Positions 31,114 to 53,821 of a stretch of 64,000 nucleotides of DNA are shown here, one piece after another (positions within the stretch are counted from its first letter, which is position 1; each line of letters opens with the position of its first letter). The DNA comes from Wallemia ichthyophaga EXF-994 (taxonomy: Eukaryota; Basidiomycota; Wallemiomycetes; Wallemiales; Wallemiaceae). The DNA lies in assembly GCF_000400465.1 (NCBI RefSeq), contig NW_008806300.1, forward strand, positions 1 to 64,000, in the 5' to 3' direction. The position numbers and the translations under genes were made by a program. The notes beneath the pieces are model-generated. The model had not been told where the DNA came from and made no database searches. It saw only the letters and a list, made by a program, of their open reading frames with translations.

Positions 31114-31185
31114 ATCCACGATCGGATTCGAACCGACATAACTCCACACGAAAAGTGAATGTCTTACCTGTTAGACTACATGGAC
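31114..31185 (-). tRNA. trnE(uuc): tRNA-Glu(UUC), copy 2
   Basis: Identical to 29185-29256 (offset 1929). Confidence 0.85.
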
Positions 31186-31321
31186 ATTTAATTTAAATAA
31201 AACCAATAAATCAGTATATAAAATAAATTAATATATTAATATTATGGATTTTTATTATTTTTAGTATTTTTATTATTTTTAGTATTTTTTAGTTTATTAT
31301 TTTAAAGTTTTTTATTCATTG

Positions 31322-31393
31322 TGCGAGTAATGGATTCGAACCAAATTCCAACAAGTCATGAGCTTATTATGCTAACCATTACACCAACTCGCA
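31322..31393 (-). tRNA. trnM(cau): tRNA-fMet(CAU), copy 2
   Basis: Identical to 29393-29464 (offset 1929). Confidence 0.84.
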
Positions 31394-31436
31394 TTTAAAT
31401 AGTATAAAGCATATATTATATTGGCTTTATAATAAA

Positions 31437-31506
31437 ATCACTTCCAGGATTCGAACCTGAATAGGGATCTTAGAAGGATCCTGCTTTACCCTTAAGCTAA
31501 AGTAAT
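31437..31506 (-). tRNA. trnR(ucu): tRNA-Arg(UCU), copy 2
   Basis: Identical to 29508-29577 (offset 1929). Confidence 0.85.
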
Positions 31507-31558
31507 TGCTACTTATAACTACTTATATTTTATTGTATATCTTTATTTTTATATAATA

Positions 31559-31630
31559 GTCAGAGCAAGGAATTGAACCTTTTTCTACCAGATTTGCAAT
31601 CCGAAGGCTGAAACCATCAGCCGCCCTAAC
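31559..31630 (-). tRNA. trnC(gca): tRNA-Cys(GCA), copy 2
   Basis: Identical to 29630-29701 (offset 1929). Confidence 0.85.
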
Positions 31631-31727
31631 CTTAATATACCAAAACAAATACTAATTATATTACCTTTAATTTACTATGAAGGGGTTTAATAATTTTATT
31701 AATAATAATATTTCTATGTTAAATCAA

Positions 31728-33773
31728 CTATGAAACTAGTAATAATAGTAAAAACAATAATCCTAATTTAATTCCTAAAATCATTGTACCATTTGATAGG
31801 TTTAATAAACCTACTCCTAATACTAAGAAAATAAGAATCATTAAGGCTAACATGATATATAATGAGTTTAATGTAATTCCTCCACTATTTGATAGTGCAT
31901 CAGTATCAGTTTCTTTTAATTGATTTTGACTGAATAATTTACCTGTATCGAATTTTGATAATTTATTTGACATAGATACTAGACTTACTGATAATCCATA
32001 TGGTCCTAAAATTTCAATAATACCTCTATCAAATACTTTAGATAAAATTAATCCATATTTGAAACTTAAATCTGTAGTTAATCCATTTAAAATAGCATCG
32101 AATTTATATTTACCATTGAAGAATGTATAAGATTTATATCCGAAGTTTGATTTTGTTAAATCAATTGCATATTTTGCTGCTGACGGATATTGATATAGAC
32201 TAAATCCAGCTAAGAATCCAATTAAAGTGAAAATAGCTGGTAACCATTTAATAAGAATAGGTAAGTTAAATTCAGCTTCAACTAAGTATACATTATTTGG
32301 GTGTGTAAACAATGCTGAACCAAAGAAATCAGTTCCCATACCTACAAATGCATCTTTTCCAAAGTAACCAAAGAAGATACTCATAATACTTAATACAATT
32401 AATGGAATAAATGTAAATGTATCACTTTCGTGTGTATTTTCATAATCTACTTTTGGTGCATTTGGTGTTGAAAAGAATACTAGTGTTAATAATCTAGTTG
32501 AATAGAAAGCTGTGAATAAAGCTGCTACTGATCCAAGAATAAATACTACAATACCTGGTAGAGAATAAGCACCATATGACAATTCAAGAATTAAATCTTT
32601 AGAATAGAATCCTGTTAAAAATGGTACTGCCATTAATGAAAATGATCCTACTAACATTGCTGTATATGTTAATGGTAAAAATGATCTTAATCCTCCTAAT
32701 CTTCTAATATCTTGTTGATCCGCCATAGAGTGAATAACAGCACCTGCAGCTAAGAATAGCATAGATTTAAAGAAACCATGATTTACTAAATGGAATAATG
32801 CAACATCATATTGAGATAATCCACATGCCATAACCATATATCCACATTGTGACATAGTACTCATAGCAATAATACGTTTCATATCATTTTGTAATAATCC
32901 CATTGAGGCTCCAATAAATGCAGTTACAGCTCCAATCCATACAATAACAGTAAGTGCTGTAGTTGCAAATTCTAATAATGGAGATGATCTTAATAATAAA
33001 TAAATTCCGGCTGTAACTAGAGTAGCTGAGTGAAGTAAAGAACTAACAGGTGTTGGTCCTTCCATACTTGATGGTAACCATGAGTGTAGTCCAATTTGAA
33101 CTGATTTTCCTGCTACACCTCCTAACATTAATAATACAATTAATGATAATACATTTTCATTCATATAAGGTGCAGTACTGAATACTGTAGAATAATCAAC
33201 AGCTCCAATTAACCAGAATAAACCAAAGAAAGCAACAGTTAATGAATAATCACCCACTCTATTAGTTACAAATGCTTGATTAGCAGATTTAGTAGCTTGA
33301 GCTCTAGTAAACCAGAAACCAATTAATAAATAAGAAGCAATACCAATAAATTCCCATCCAATGAATAAAATTAAATAGTTATTACCTGTTACTAATACTA
33401 ACATTGAAAATGTGAATAAACTTAAAAAACTAAAGAATCTTTGATTATGTGGATCATGTGCCATATAACTAATAGTATAAAGATGAACAAGACTTGAAAC
33501 AGTTAAAACAGTAATAAGCATAGATACAGTTAAAGTATCAAATTGAAATGCCCAATTAACAGTTAAAGCTTCAATATCAATCCAACTTGTAAGATTAATA
33601 ATAACTGGTGAATTTGATAATGCTACTTCATAAAAAGCGATCCAAGCTAATGCTGTTGAAATAAATAATAATGATGTTGTTGTGATTTGAGCTCCTTTAG
33701 CACCAATAAATCTTCCTAAAAAACCAGCAGAAAGAGACCCTAATAATGGTAATAATAAAATTGATAGATACAT
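31728..33773 (-). CDS. nad5: NADH dehydrogenase subunit 5, intact
   Basis: 681-residue distal antiporter-like subunit of complex I. Signatures: MAHDPHNQRFFSFLSLFTFSM and GWEFIGIASYLLIGFWFTR (residues about 140-158), HSWLPSSMEGPTPVSSLLHSAT (about 228-249), with lysine/histidine residues of the proton path, and the long amphipathic C-terminal region. Normal fungal length. Begins 3 bp downstream of the nad4L stop on the minus strand, the common fungal nad4L-nad5 pair, so the two are co-transcribed. Confidence 0.96.
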   Translation of the reverse strand: MYLSILLLPLLGSLSAGFLGRFIGAKGAQITTTSLLFISTALAWIAFYEVALSNSPVIINLTSWIDIEALTVNWAFQFDTLTVSMLITVLTVSSLVHLYTISYMAHDPHNQRFFSFLSLFTFSMLVLVTGNNYLILFIGWEFIGIASYLLIGFWFTRAQATKSANQAFVTNRVGDYSLTVAFFGLFWLIGAVDYSTVFSTAPYMNENVLSLIVLLMLGGVAGKSVQIGLHSWLPSSMEGPTPVSSLLHSATLVTAGIYLLLRSSPLLEFATTALTVIVWIGAVTAFIGASMGLLQNDMKRIIAMSTMSQCGYMVMACGLSQYDVALFHLVNHGFFKSMLFLAAGAVIHSMADQQDIRRLGGLRSFLPLTYTAMLVGSFSLMAVPFLTGFYSKDLILELSYGAYSLPGIVVFILGSVAALFTAFYSTRLLTLVFFSTPNAPKVDYENTHESDTFTFIPLIVLSIMSIFFGYFGKDAFVGMGTDFFGSALFTHPNNVYLVEAEFNLPILIKWLPAIFTLIGFLAGFSLYQYPSAAKYAIDLTKSNFGYKSYTFFNGKYKFDAILNGLTTDLSFKYGLILSKVFDRGIIEILGPYGLSVSLVSMSNKLSKFDTGKLFSQNQLKETDTDALSNSGGITLNSLYIMLALMILIFLVLGVGLLNLSNGTMILGIKLGLLFLLLLLVS

Positions 33774-33776
33774 TAT

Positions 33777-34043
33777 TTATACTCTTAATGAAATTGTTCC
33801 TTTCAGACGATAATAGGCTACTAATACTCCTAACCCAATAGCTGATTCAGCCCCAGCAACGGCAATAATATAAATAGCATAAGTTTGTCCTAAAATATCA
33901 TTGAATACATATGATGAAATTAAAATTAATAATGTTACAGCTAATAACATTAACTCAACAGAAATTAACATTAATAATACATTCTTTCTATTTAAAACAA
34001 AACCTAGCACACCAATTAAAAATAAAATTAATGGTAATGTCAT
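33777..34043 (-). CDS. nad4L: NADH dehydrogenase subunit 4L
   Basis: 88-residue three-helix subunit of complex I. Conserved glutamates are in place: LLMLISVELMLLAV and AGAESAIGLGVLVAYYRLKG. It leads the nad4L-nad5 pair. A minus-strand promoter-like box lies at 34197-34210. Confidence 0.95.
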   Translation of the reverse strand: MTLPLILFLIGVLGFVLNRKNVLLMLISVELMLLAVTLLILISSYVFNDILGQTYAIYIIAVAGAESAIGLGVLVAYYRLKGTISLRV

Positions 34044-46396
<12,353 letters not shown>

Positions 46397-46411
46397 ATCA
46401 ATTATTAAAAA

Positions 46412-46425
46412 TTTTTAATACCCCT
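46412..46425 (+). terminator. C-rich 3'-end box after cox1
   Basis: TTTTTAATACCCCT, 15 bp after the cox1 stop. Confidence 0.45.
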
Positions 46426-46496
46426 TTTATTTATTTTATTATGATATCTACGGATATTATTTCCTTTGTATATCAGAGTGATTTATTCAAAGTAAA

Positions 46497-46643
46497 ATGC
46501 CACAACTATTACCGTTCTACTTTTTGAACCAGTACGTATTTGCCTTAGTTGCATTATTTGCTGTAGTTTACGTATTATCAAAATACATCTTACCTTACTT
46601 TGTACAATTACAAGTATCTAGAGTATTTATCACTAAATTATAG
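46497..46643 (+). CDS. atp8: ATP synthase subunit 8 (copy 1)
   Basis: 48 residues, [20 protein letters not shown]... to VSRVFITKL, the standard fungal ATP8 length and start. One membrane helix with a basic C-terminus; peripheral-stalk side of Fo. Between cox1 and cox3, each separated by a C-rich box. Identical copy at 48616-48762. Stop TAG. Confidence 0.93.
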   Translation: MPQLLPFYFLNQYVFALVALFAVVYVLSKYILPYFVQLQVSRVFITKL

Positions 46644-46686
46644 TATTGTTCTATAATTTATAATTTATAATCAATCAAATTAAATT

Positions 46687-46702
46687 AATTAAACCCCTTC
46701 CT
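46687..46702 (+). terminator. C-rich 3'-end box after atp8
   Basis: ATTAAACCCCTTCC region, about 45 bp after the atp8 stop. Confidence 0.43.
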
Positions 46703-46885
46703 ATTATGGGTTATATTAGTGAAAATGGTTTTATTTGAAGTTCAATTCTTCAATTCACTTATTGTAGATGAGTATTCTGCATGCAGTAACCGTTATATAT
46801 TTTGTTACTGGAAATTTTAGGTTATAGAATAATTTATTTTATTAATTATTTCTATGTTTGCATAATAATAATTATGATTTTTGAA

Positions 46886-47265
46886 ATGCACGCTATTAAA
46901 AGACACCAATTTCAACCTTTCCCTTATCATTTAGTAGATCCAAGTCCTTGGCCACTACTAACATCATTTGCATTATTAACATTTGCAGTTTCTGCTGTGT
47001 TATTTTTCCATTCATTTCCTAATTCTGGTTACATGTTAACATTAGGATTATTCTTAACTACAGCTGTTATGATCCTATGGTTCAGAGATGTAGTTACTGA
47101 AGGTACATTATTAGGAGACCACACTGTAGCTGTTCAACATGGTTTAACACTAGGAACAGCATTATTCATTACATCTGAAGTATTTGTATTCGTTAGTGTA
47201 TTCTGGGCTTACTTCCATAGTGCACTATCACCTACTGTTGAATTAGGAGCTGTTTGGCCACCTCA
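46886..47265 (+). pseudogene. cox3: cox3, truncated copy
   Basis: First 127 codons of COX3 (MHAIKRHQFQPFPYHLVDPS to ELGAVWPP), then a jump into cox1 intron 7. Identical to the intact gene at 49005 up to the break. Confidence 0.88.
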
Positions 47266-47355
47266 CAACTTTTCTCTGATTTATTATAAATTTTTAATAC
47301 CCAAATTATAATAATGTTAAAACTTAACATAACGACTTTACGAGAAAGACCTTAA

Positions 47356-48515
<1,160 letters not shown>

Positions 48516-48615
48516 ATCAATTATTAAAAATTTTTAATACCCCTTTTATTTATTTTATTATGATATCTACGGATATTATTTCCTTTGTATATCAGAGTGA
48601 TTTATTCAAAGTAAA

Positions 48616-48762
48616 ATGCCACAACTATTACCGTTCTACTTTTTGAACCAGTACGTATTTGCCTTAGTTGCATTATTTGCTGTAGTTTACGTATTATCAA
48701 AATACATCTTACCTTACTTTGTACAATTACAAGTATCTAGAGTATTTATCACTAAATTATAG
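48616..48762 (+). CDS. atp8: ATP synthase subunit 8 (copy 2)
   Basis: Identical 48-residue frame (offset 2119), directly upstream of the intact cox3. Confidence 0.9.
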   Translation: MPQLLPFYFLNQYVFALVALFAVVYVLSKYILPYFVQLQVSRVFITKL

Positions 48763-49004
48763 TATTGTTCTATAATTTATAATTTATAATCAATCAAATT
48801 AAATTAATTAAACCCCTTCCTATTATGGGTTATATTAGTGAAAATGGTTTTATTTGAAGTTCAATTCTTCAATTCACTTATTGTAGATGAGTATTCTGCA
48901 TGCAGTAACCGTTATATATTTTGTTACTGGAAATTTTAGGTTATAGAATAATTTATTTTATTAATTATTTCTATGTTTGCATAATAATAATTATGATTTT
49001 TGAA

Positions 49005-50020
49005 ATGCACGCTATTAAAAGACACCAATTTCAACCTTTCCCTTATCATTTAGTAGATCCAAGTCCTTGGCCACTACTAACATCATTTGCATTATTAACA
49101 TTTGCAGTTTCTGCTGTGTTATTTTTCCATTCATTTCCTAATTCTGGTTACATGTTAACATTAGGATTATTCTTAACTACAGCTGTTATGATCCTATGGT
49201 TCAGAGATGTAGTTACTGAAGGTACATTATTAGGAGACCACACTGTAGCTGTTCAACATGGTTTAACACTAGGAACAGCATTATTCATTACATCTGAAGT
49301 ATTTGTATTCGTTAGTGTATTCTGGGCTTACTTCCATAGTGCACTATCACCTACTGTTGAATTAGGAGCTGTTTGGCCACCTCAAGGTATTGAGGCTCTA
49401 GATCCTTACGCATTACCATTATTAAACACAGTATTACTACTATCTAGTGGTGCTACTGTTACATGGGCACACCATTCATTAATCCAAGGAGATAGAAAAG
49501 GTGCAATTATTGGAAATATTCTAACAGTTGTATTAGCATTATTATTCACATATTGTCAATATATCGAATATAGTACTGCTCCATTCTCTATGTCTGACTC
49601 AGTATATGGATCAACATTCTATGCTGCTACTGGATTACATGCTATCCATGTTATTATTGGTAACCTATTTATTATGGTAGGAGCTGTAAGACTAGTATTA
49701 TACCACTTAACTAACCATCACCACATTGGTTATGAGTCAGCTATTCTTTATTGGCAAACAAAAATGCCTCACTATTTACTGAAATAGAAGTTAATCTTAT
49801 TAAATGTCTAGTGTTATAAATAAATTAAGTACTTAATTAAGTAATAATCTTAAATTAAAAATTTATTTACAGACAGAATTATATTCTTAGAGACTTTACA
49901 TATAAAATATAAAACATGTTTTTATATTAAGATAAAGTCCATTTATTACAAATTTAGACTGATTTTGTTGATGTAGTTTGGCTTATTCTTTATATCTCAG
50001 TGTACATGTGGGGTTCTTAA
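49005..50020 (+). CDS. cox3: Cytochrome c oxidase subunit 3, two exons, intact copy
   Basis: Seven-helix subunit of complex IV. Exon 1 49005-49755 and exon 2 49962-50020 join to 269 residues. Start chosen at MHAIKRHQFQPFPYHLVDPSPWP because homology begins there; the frame is open upstream to 48921 with two earlier ATGs. Exon 2 gives the conserved ending FVDVVWLILYISVYMWGS. The splice point follows TGGC, so the exon ends in C, not the usual T; the border is therefore less certain. C-rich box at 50055-50069. Confidence 0.9.
49756..49961 (+). ncRNA. cox3 intron 1 (206 bp, group I)
   Basis: Core TTCTTAGAGACTTTACAT followed by GATAAAGTCC. Between YW and HFVD. No ORF. Its 3' part is copied at 51546-51665. 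Confidence 0.75.
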
Positions 50021-50054
50021 GGTTTAAGGTACACAATTTAGACTCTATTAAATT

Positions 50055-50069
50055 AATTACACCCCTCCC
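50055..50069 (+). terminator. C-rich 3'-end box after cox3 (variant)
   Basis: ATTACACCCCTCCC, about 35 bp after the cox3 stop. A minus-oriented ATATGTATAGACGACTT element follows at 50099-50115, then the promoter-like AATTAAAGGTAATA at 50172-50185. Confidence 0.45.
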
Positions 50070-50242
50070 GATAATAAGATATCTTATATTATATATATAT
50101 ATGTATAGACGACTTTAATTAATAAAAAATACTACTCTGTAATTATTATACTATTATTAATTAATTAATCCAATTAAAGGTAATAATATATTTGTTACAT
50201 ATTTATTAATATATTTGTGGCATATTCTATTTTTTTAAAAAC

Positions 50243-50316
50243 GGTGGGATTAGCTCAATCGGTAGAGCGTCTATATGTGGCATAGAAGGCACATGGTTCG
50301 AATCCATGATCTCATC
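50243..50316 (+). tRNA. trnH(gug): tRNA-His(GUG), copy 1
   Basis: Acceptor GGTGGGA/TCTCATC, anticodon stem TCTAT/ATAGA with loop ATGTGGC giving GUG. Confidence 0.9.
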
Positions 50317-50930
50317 CGCTATAAATACACAACTAATGTAATAACAACTTAAAAAATTTGACACATTCTTATTTAATTATAAAAAATATTAAATTCTTTT
50401 ATTTTAGTACTTATATTTTCATTTTATTCTATTATAATTGTTGTTGTCAAATAAGGAAATTTCTACATTTTAATTATTATATAATATAGTAAGATTTTAA
50501 TACAATTATTTATACTAAAAAAGTTATACTAATTATTTTAATTTTACATATTATCTAAGTTTTACAGTAAATAAAAAATAAGTAATGTATATATTCATTA
50601 TTTATTTAGAATATTAAAACTATAAAATGCTTTATTAAGTAATCAAAAAGTTATATATTTAAAACTGAATATAAATTATAGGGTGTTATTATACATTTAA
50701 TATAAAAATATATAAAATAAACTTGGTTGTGTAATTTATATAAATAGCTTTGATACCCCTTATTAAATAGTTAAAAATAATAATAAGAGTGTATAATTAA
50801 GTTATAAGTTAAGTTTATTAAATCATATAAAAAATCAATGTATATATAAATTTATAATTATCTTTTTTTACTGGTTTATTTATTGTGTTTATTTTTTTTG
50901 TTTTATTTTCTTTGTGATATTCTATTAATT
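50317..50930. other. trnH-trnF spacer, 614 bp, nothing recognised
   Basis: Very AT-rich. One C-rich box-like TTTGATACCCCTTA (about 50750-50763) lies where no protein gene ends, which could mark the 3' end of an unrecognised RNA in this spacer. No ORF of note. Repeated at 52021-52634. Confidence 0.5.
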
Positions 50931-51001
50931 GTTCCCAGCATGAGTCGAACATACCTCTCACGTGCTTCAAACGTGCACTCTGACCACTGAGCTATGGGAA
51001 C
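50931..51001 (-). tRNA. trnF(gaa): tRNA-Phe(GAA), copy 1
   Basis: Acceptor GTTCCCA/TGGGAAC, anticodon stem CACGT/ACGTG with loop TTGAAGC giving GAA. Confidence 0.9.
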
Positions 51002-51024
51002 GATAATTGATATATAAGGGTTTT

Positions 51025-51095
51025 GGAGTATTAGGGAATCGAACCCTAAACTCTATCGTGCAAAAATAGTGTTATACCATTGTAACTAATACCCC
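51025..51095 (-). tRNA. trnA(ugc): tRNA-Ala(UGC), copy 1
   Basis: Acceptor GGGGTAT/ATACTCC, anticodon stem CTATT/GATAG with loop TTTGCAC giving UGC. Minus-strand promoter-like TATTACCTATATC at 51144-51157. Confidence 0.9.
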
Positions 51096-51287
51096 TTACA
51101 AATTACCGATAGTAAATAATTATAAAAATGCATATCAATCATATATTACCTATATCTTATAAAATATTATATTATTTAATTGTAATAATAAGTAAAATAT
51201 AACTTTAAATAGAATATAATTATTATTTTTTATTATTCTTTAGGAGATTTTAGTTATTAACTATTCTGTGTTAAATTGATTATTTAC

Positions 51288-51360
51288 GAGTGCGACCGGA
51301 CTCGAACCGGCATGGCTATTCTCGACAAGAATATATATTGACCGATTATACTACACACCC
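51288..51360 (-). tRNA. trnD(guc): tRNA-Asp(GUC), copy 1
   Basis: Acceptor GGGTGTG/CGCACTC, anticodon stem TATTC/GAATA with loop TTGTCGA giving GUC. Confidence 0.9.
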
Positions 51361-51400
51361 ATTTACCTTTATAATAAAAATAAATAAATAAAGGTAAATC
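51361..51400. promoter_or_regulatory. Back-to-back promoter-like boxes between trnD(-) and trnP(+)
   Basis: ATTTACCTTTATAA (minus, 51361-51374) and AAATAAAGGTAAATC (plus, 51386-51400) are opposed copies only 12 bp apart, between divergent tRNAs. Confidence 0.5.
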
Positions 51401-51454
51401 ATAAGATTATATTAGTAATTATAATAAATATAGTGTATATAATAGAAGATTATA

Positions 51455-51527
51455 CGAGAAGAGTCCATATTGGTATTGGAGCTTGCTTTGGGAGTCAGTA
51501 GTTTTGCGTTCGAATCGCATCTTCTCG
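51455..51527 (+). tRNA. trnP(ugg): tRNA-Pro(UGG), copy 1
   Basis: Acceptor CGAGAAG/CTTCTCG, anticodon loop TTTGGGA giving UGG; the anticodon stem CTTGC/GTCAG has one mismatch. Confidence 0.85.
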
Positions 51528-51665
51528 ATTGATAGAAATAATAAATAATAATCTTAAATTAAAAATTTATTTACAGACAGAATTATATTCTTAGAGACTT
51601 TACATATAAAATATAAAACATGTTTTTATATTAAGATAAAGTCCATTTATTACAAATTTAGACTG

Positions 51666-51724
51666 ATTTTGTTGATGTAGTTTGGCTTATTCTTTATATC
51701 TCAGTGTACATGTGGGGTTCTTAA
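51666..51724 (+). pseudogene. cox3: cox3 exon 2, extra copy
   Basis: Copy of the last 59 nt of cox3 (FVDVVWLILYISVYMWGS) with no exon 1 upstream. Confidence 0.8.
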
Positions 51725-51946
51725 GGTTTAAGGTACACAATTTAGACTCGATTAAATTAATTAAACCCCTCCCGATAATAAGATATCTTATATTATATAT
51801 ATATATGTATAGACGACTTTAATTAATAAAAAATACTACTCTGTAATTATTATACTATTATTAATTAATTAATCCAATTAAAGGTAATAATATATTTGTT
51901 ACATATTTATTAATATATTTGTGGCATATTCTATTTTTTTAAAAAC

Positions 51947-52020
51947 GGTGGGATTAGCTCAATCGGTAGAGCGTCTATATGTGGCATAGAAGGCACATGG
52001 TTCGAATCCATGATCTCATC
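51947..52020 (+). tRNA. trnH(gug): tRNA-His(GUG), copy 2
   Basis: Identical to 50243-50316 (offset 1704). Confidence 0.86.
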
Positions 52021-52634
52021 CGCTATAAATACACAACTAATGTAATAACAACTTAAAAAATTTGACACATTCTTATTTAATTATAAAAAATATTAAATTC
52101 TTTTATTTTAGTACTTATATTTTCATTTTATTCTATTATAATTGTTGTTGTCAAATAAGGAAATTTCTACATTTTAATTATTATATAATATAGTAAGATT
52201 TTAATACAATTATTTATACTAAAAAAGTTATACTAATTATTTTAATTTTACATATTATCTAAGTTTTACAGTAAATAAAAAATAAGTAATGTATATATTC
52301 ATTATTTATTTAGAATATTAAAACTATAAAATGCTTTATTAAGTAATCAAAAAGTTATATATTTAAAACTGAATATAAATTATAGGGTGTTATTATACAT
52401 TTAATATAAAAATATATAAAATAAACTTGGTTGTGTAATTTATATAAATAGCTTTGATACCCCTTATTAAATAGTTAAAAATAATAATAAGAGTGTATAA
52501 TTAAGTTATAAGTTAAGTTTATTAAATCATATAAAAAATCAATGTATATATAAATTTATAATTATCTTTTTTTACTGGTTTATTTATTGTGTTTATTTTT
52601 TTTGTTTTATTTTCTTTGTGATATTCTATTAATT

Positions 52635-52705
52635 GTTCCCAGCATGAGTCGAACATACCTCTCACGTGCTTCAAACGTGCACTCTGACCACTGAGCTATG
52701 GGAAC
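52635..52705 (-). tRNA. trnF(gaa): tRNA-Phe(GAA), copy 2
   Basis: Identical to 50931-51001 (offset 1704). Confidence 0.86.
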
Positions 52706-52728
52706 GATAATTGATATATAAGGGTTTT

Positions 52729-52799
52729 GGAGTATTAGGGAATCGAACCCTAAACTCTATCGTGCAAAAATAGTGTTATACCATTGTAACTAATACCCC
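52729..52799 (-). tRNA. trnA(ugc): tRNA-Ala(UGC), copy 2
   Basis: Identical to 51025-51095 (offset 1704). Confidence 0.86.
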
Positions 52800-52991
52800 T
52801 TACAAATTACCGATAGTAAATAATTATAAAAATGCATATCAATCATATATTACCTATATCTTATAAAATATTATATTATTTAATTGTAATAATAAGTAAA
52901 ATATAACTTTAAATAGAATATAATTATTATTTTTTATTATTCTTTAGGAGATTTTAGTTATTAACTATTCTGTGTTAAATTGATTATTTAC

Positions 52992-53064
52992 GAGTGCGAC
53001 CGGACTCGAACCGGCATGGCTATTCTCGACAAGAATATATATTGACCGATTATACTACACACCC
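52992..53064 (-). tRNA. trnD(guc): tRNA-Asp(GUC), copy 2
   Basis: Identical to 51288-51360 (offset 1704). Confidence 0.86.
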
Positions 53065-53158
53065 ATTTACCTTTATAATAAAAATAAATAAATAAAGGTA
53101 AATCATAAGATTATATTAGTAATTATAATAAATATAGTGTATATAATAGAAGATTATA

Positions 53159-53231
53159 CGAGAAGAGTCCATATTGGTATTGGAGCTTGCTTTGGGAGTC
53201 AGTAGTTTTGCGTTCGAATCGCATCTTCTCG
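53159..53231 (+). tRNA. trnP(ugg): tRNA-Pro(UGG), copy 2
   Basis: Identical to 51455-51527 (offset 1704). Confidence 0.83.
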
Positions 53232-53298
53232 ATTGATAGAAATAATAAATAAATTAATTAATAAAATAACTATTTTTAAAAATTTCAATTTAGTTTAA

Positions 53299-53369
53299 GA
53301 GCGGGTAGTTTAATGGTAGAACGTACAGCCGATAACTGTAAGGTATTAGGTTCAATTCCTTTCCGGCTC
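53299..53369 (+). tRNA. trnI(gau): tRNA-Ile(GAU), copy b (different acceptor stem)
   Basis: D arm, anticodon arm (loop CCGATAA, C33) and T arm are identical to the tRNA at 16769-16839, but the acceptor is GAGCGGG/CCGGCTC with a G-G mismatch at the fifth pair. Either a second isoleucine tRNA or a decaying duplicate. Confidence 0.8.
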
Positions 53370-53430
53370 ATTAAGACAAAATAGAATATAATATAAATTT
53401 ATATATTGATAGTAAATTAATTAAATATTG

Positions 53431-53501
53431 AAGGGTGTCGTACAACGGCAAGTATATCAAATTCCAAATTTGAGGATGGTGGTTCGATTCCGCCCACCCT
53501 T
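53431..53501 (+). tRNA. trnW(cca): tRNA-Trp(CCA)
   Basis: Acceptor AAGGGTG/CACCCTT, anticodon stem TCAAA/TTTGA with loop TTCCAAA giving CCA, not UCA. It should read only UGG, so UGA is probably not tryptophan here. Confidence 0.92.
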
Positions 53502-53774
53502 GTTTTATTGTAATATAAGTATTATAAGTAATATAATAAATATAAGTAATATTAATAGTAATAATACTAGTAAAACTTAATTATCTTTAATAGTTATTCA
53601 TACATTTGTAAATTTGAGGGTAAATCTTTTTTCTTATTCCTAAGTCATTCATACATAATTAAAATAAAAAATAATAATAAAAATATTAAATATAAAAAGG
53701 TTTAAAAATAATAATTAATAATAAATAAATATGTTAATTAATAAAGGTATCATAAAGCATATGGAAATAATTGT
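53502..53774 (+). promoter_or_regulatory. trnW-rnl spacer
   Basis: AT-rich; two tandem degenerate copies of the third element, AGTTATTCATACATTTG (53591-53607) and AGTCATTCATACATAATT (53643-53660), and a promoter-like TAATAAAGGTATC (53739-53751) just before rnl. Confidence 0.45.
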
Positions 53775-53821
53775 TAAGTAATTAAAGGATTTACGATGGA
53801 TGTCTTGAGGTCTAATTTTTG

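Larger units (their letters stand above)
49842..51545 (+). repeat. 1704-bp repeat copy 1 (cox3 3' end and tRNAs H, F, A, D, P)
   Basis: Recurs at 51546-53249 with a 3-nt (TAA) overlap at the join. Two differences lie just past cox3: GACTCTATT and TTACACCCC here, GACTCGATT and TTAAACCCC in copy 2, the latter matching the C-rich box consensus. Confidence 0.92.
51546..53249 (+). repeat. 1704-bp repeat copy 2
   Basis: Second copy of the cox3 intron end, cox3 exon 2 and the tRNAs His, Phe, Ala, Asp, Pro; continues into unique sequence with trnI, trnW and rnl. Confidence 0.92.

Noticed and set aside
48921-49004. N-terminal extension of cox3 from an upstream in-frame ATG
   Set aside because: MLLEILGYRIIYFINYFYVC is not similar to any COX3 start; homology begins at MHAIKRHQFQPF. 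It cannot be excluded without protein data.
50440-50660. Possible mitochondrial RNase P RNA (AAGGAAATTTC resembles the 5' P4 strand)
   Set aside because: No convincing 3' P4 partner could be found by eye; a covariance search would decide it.
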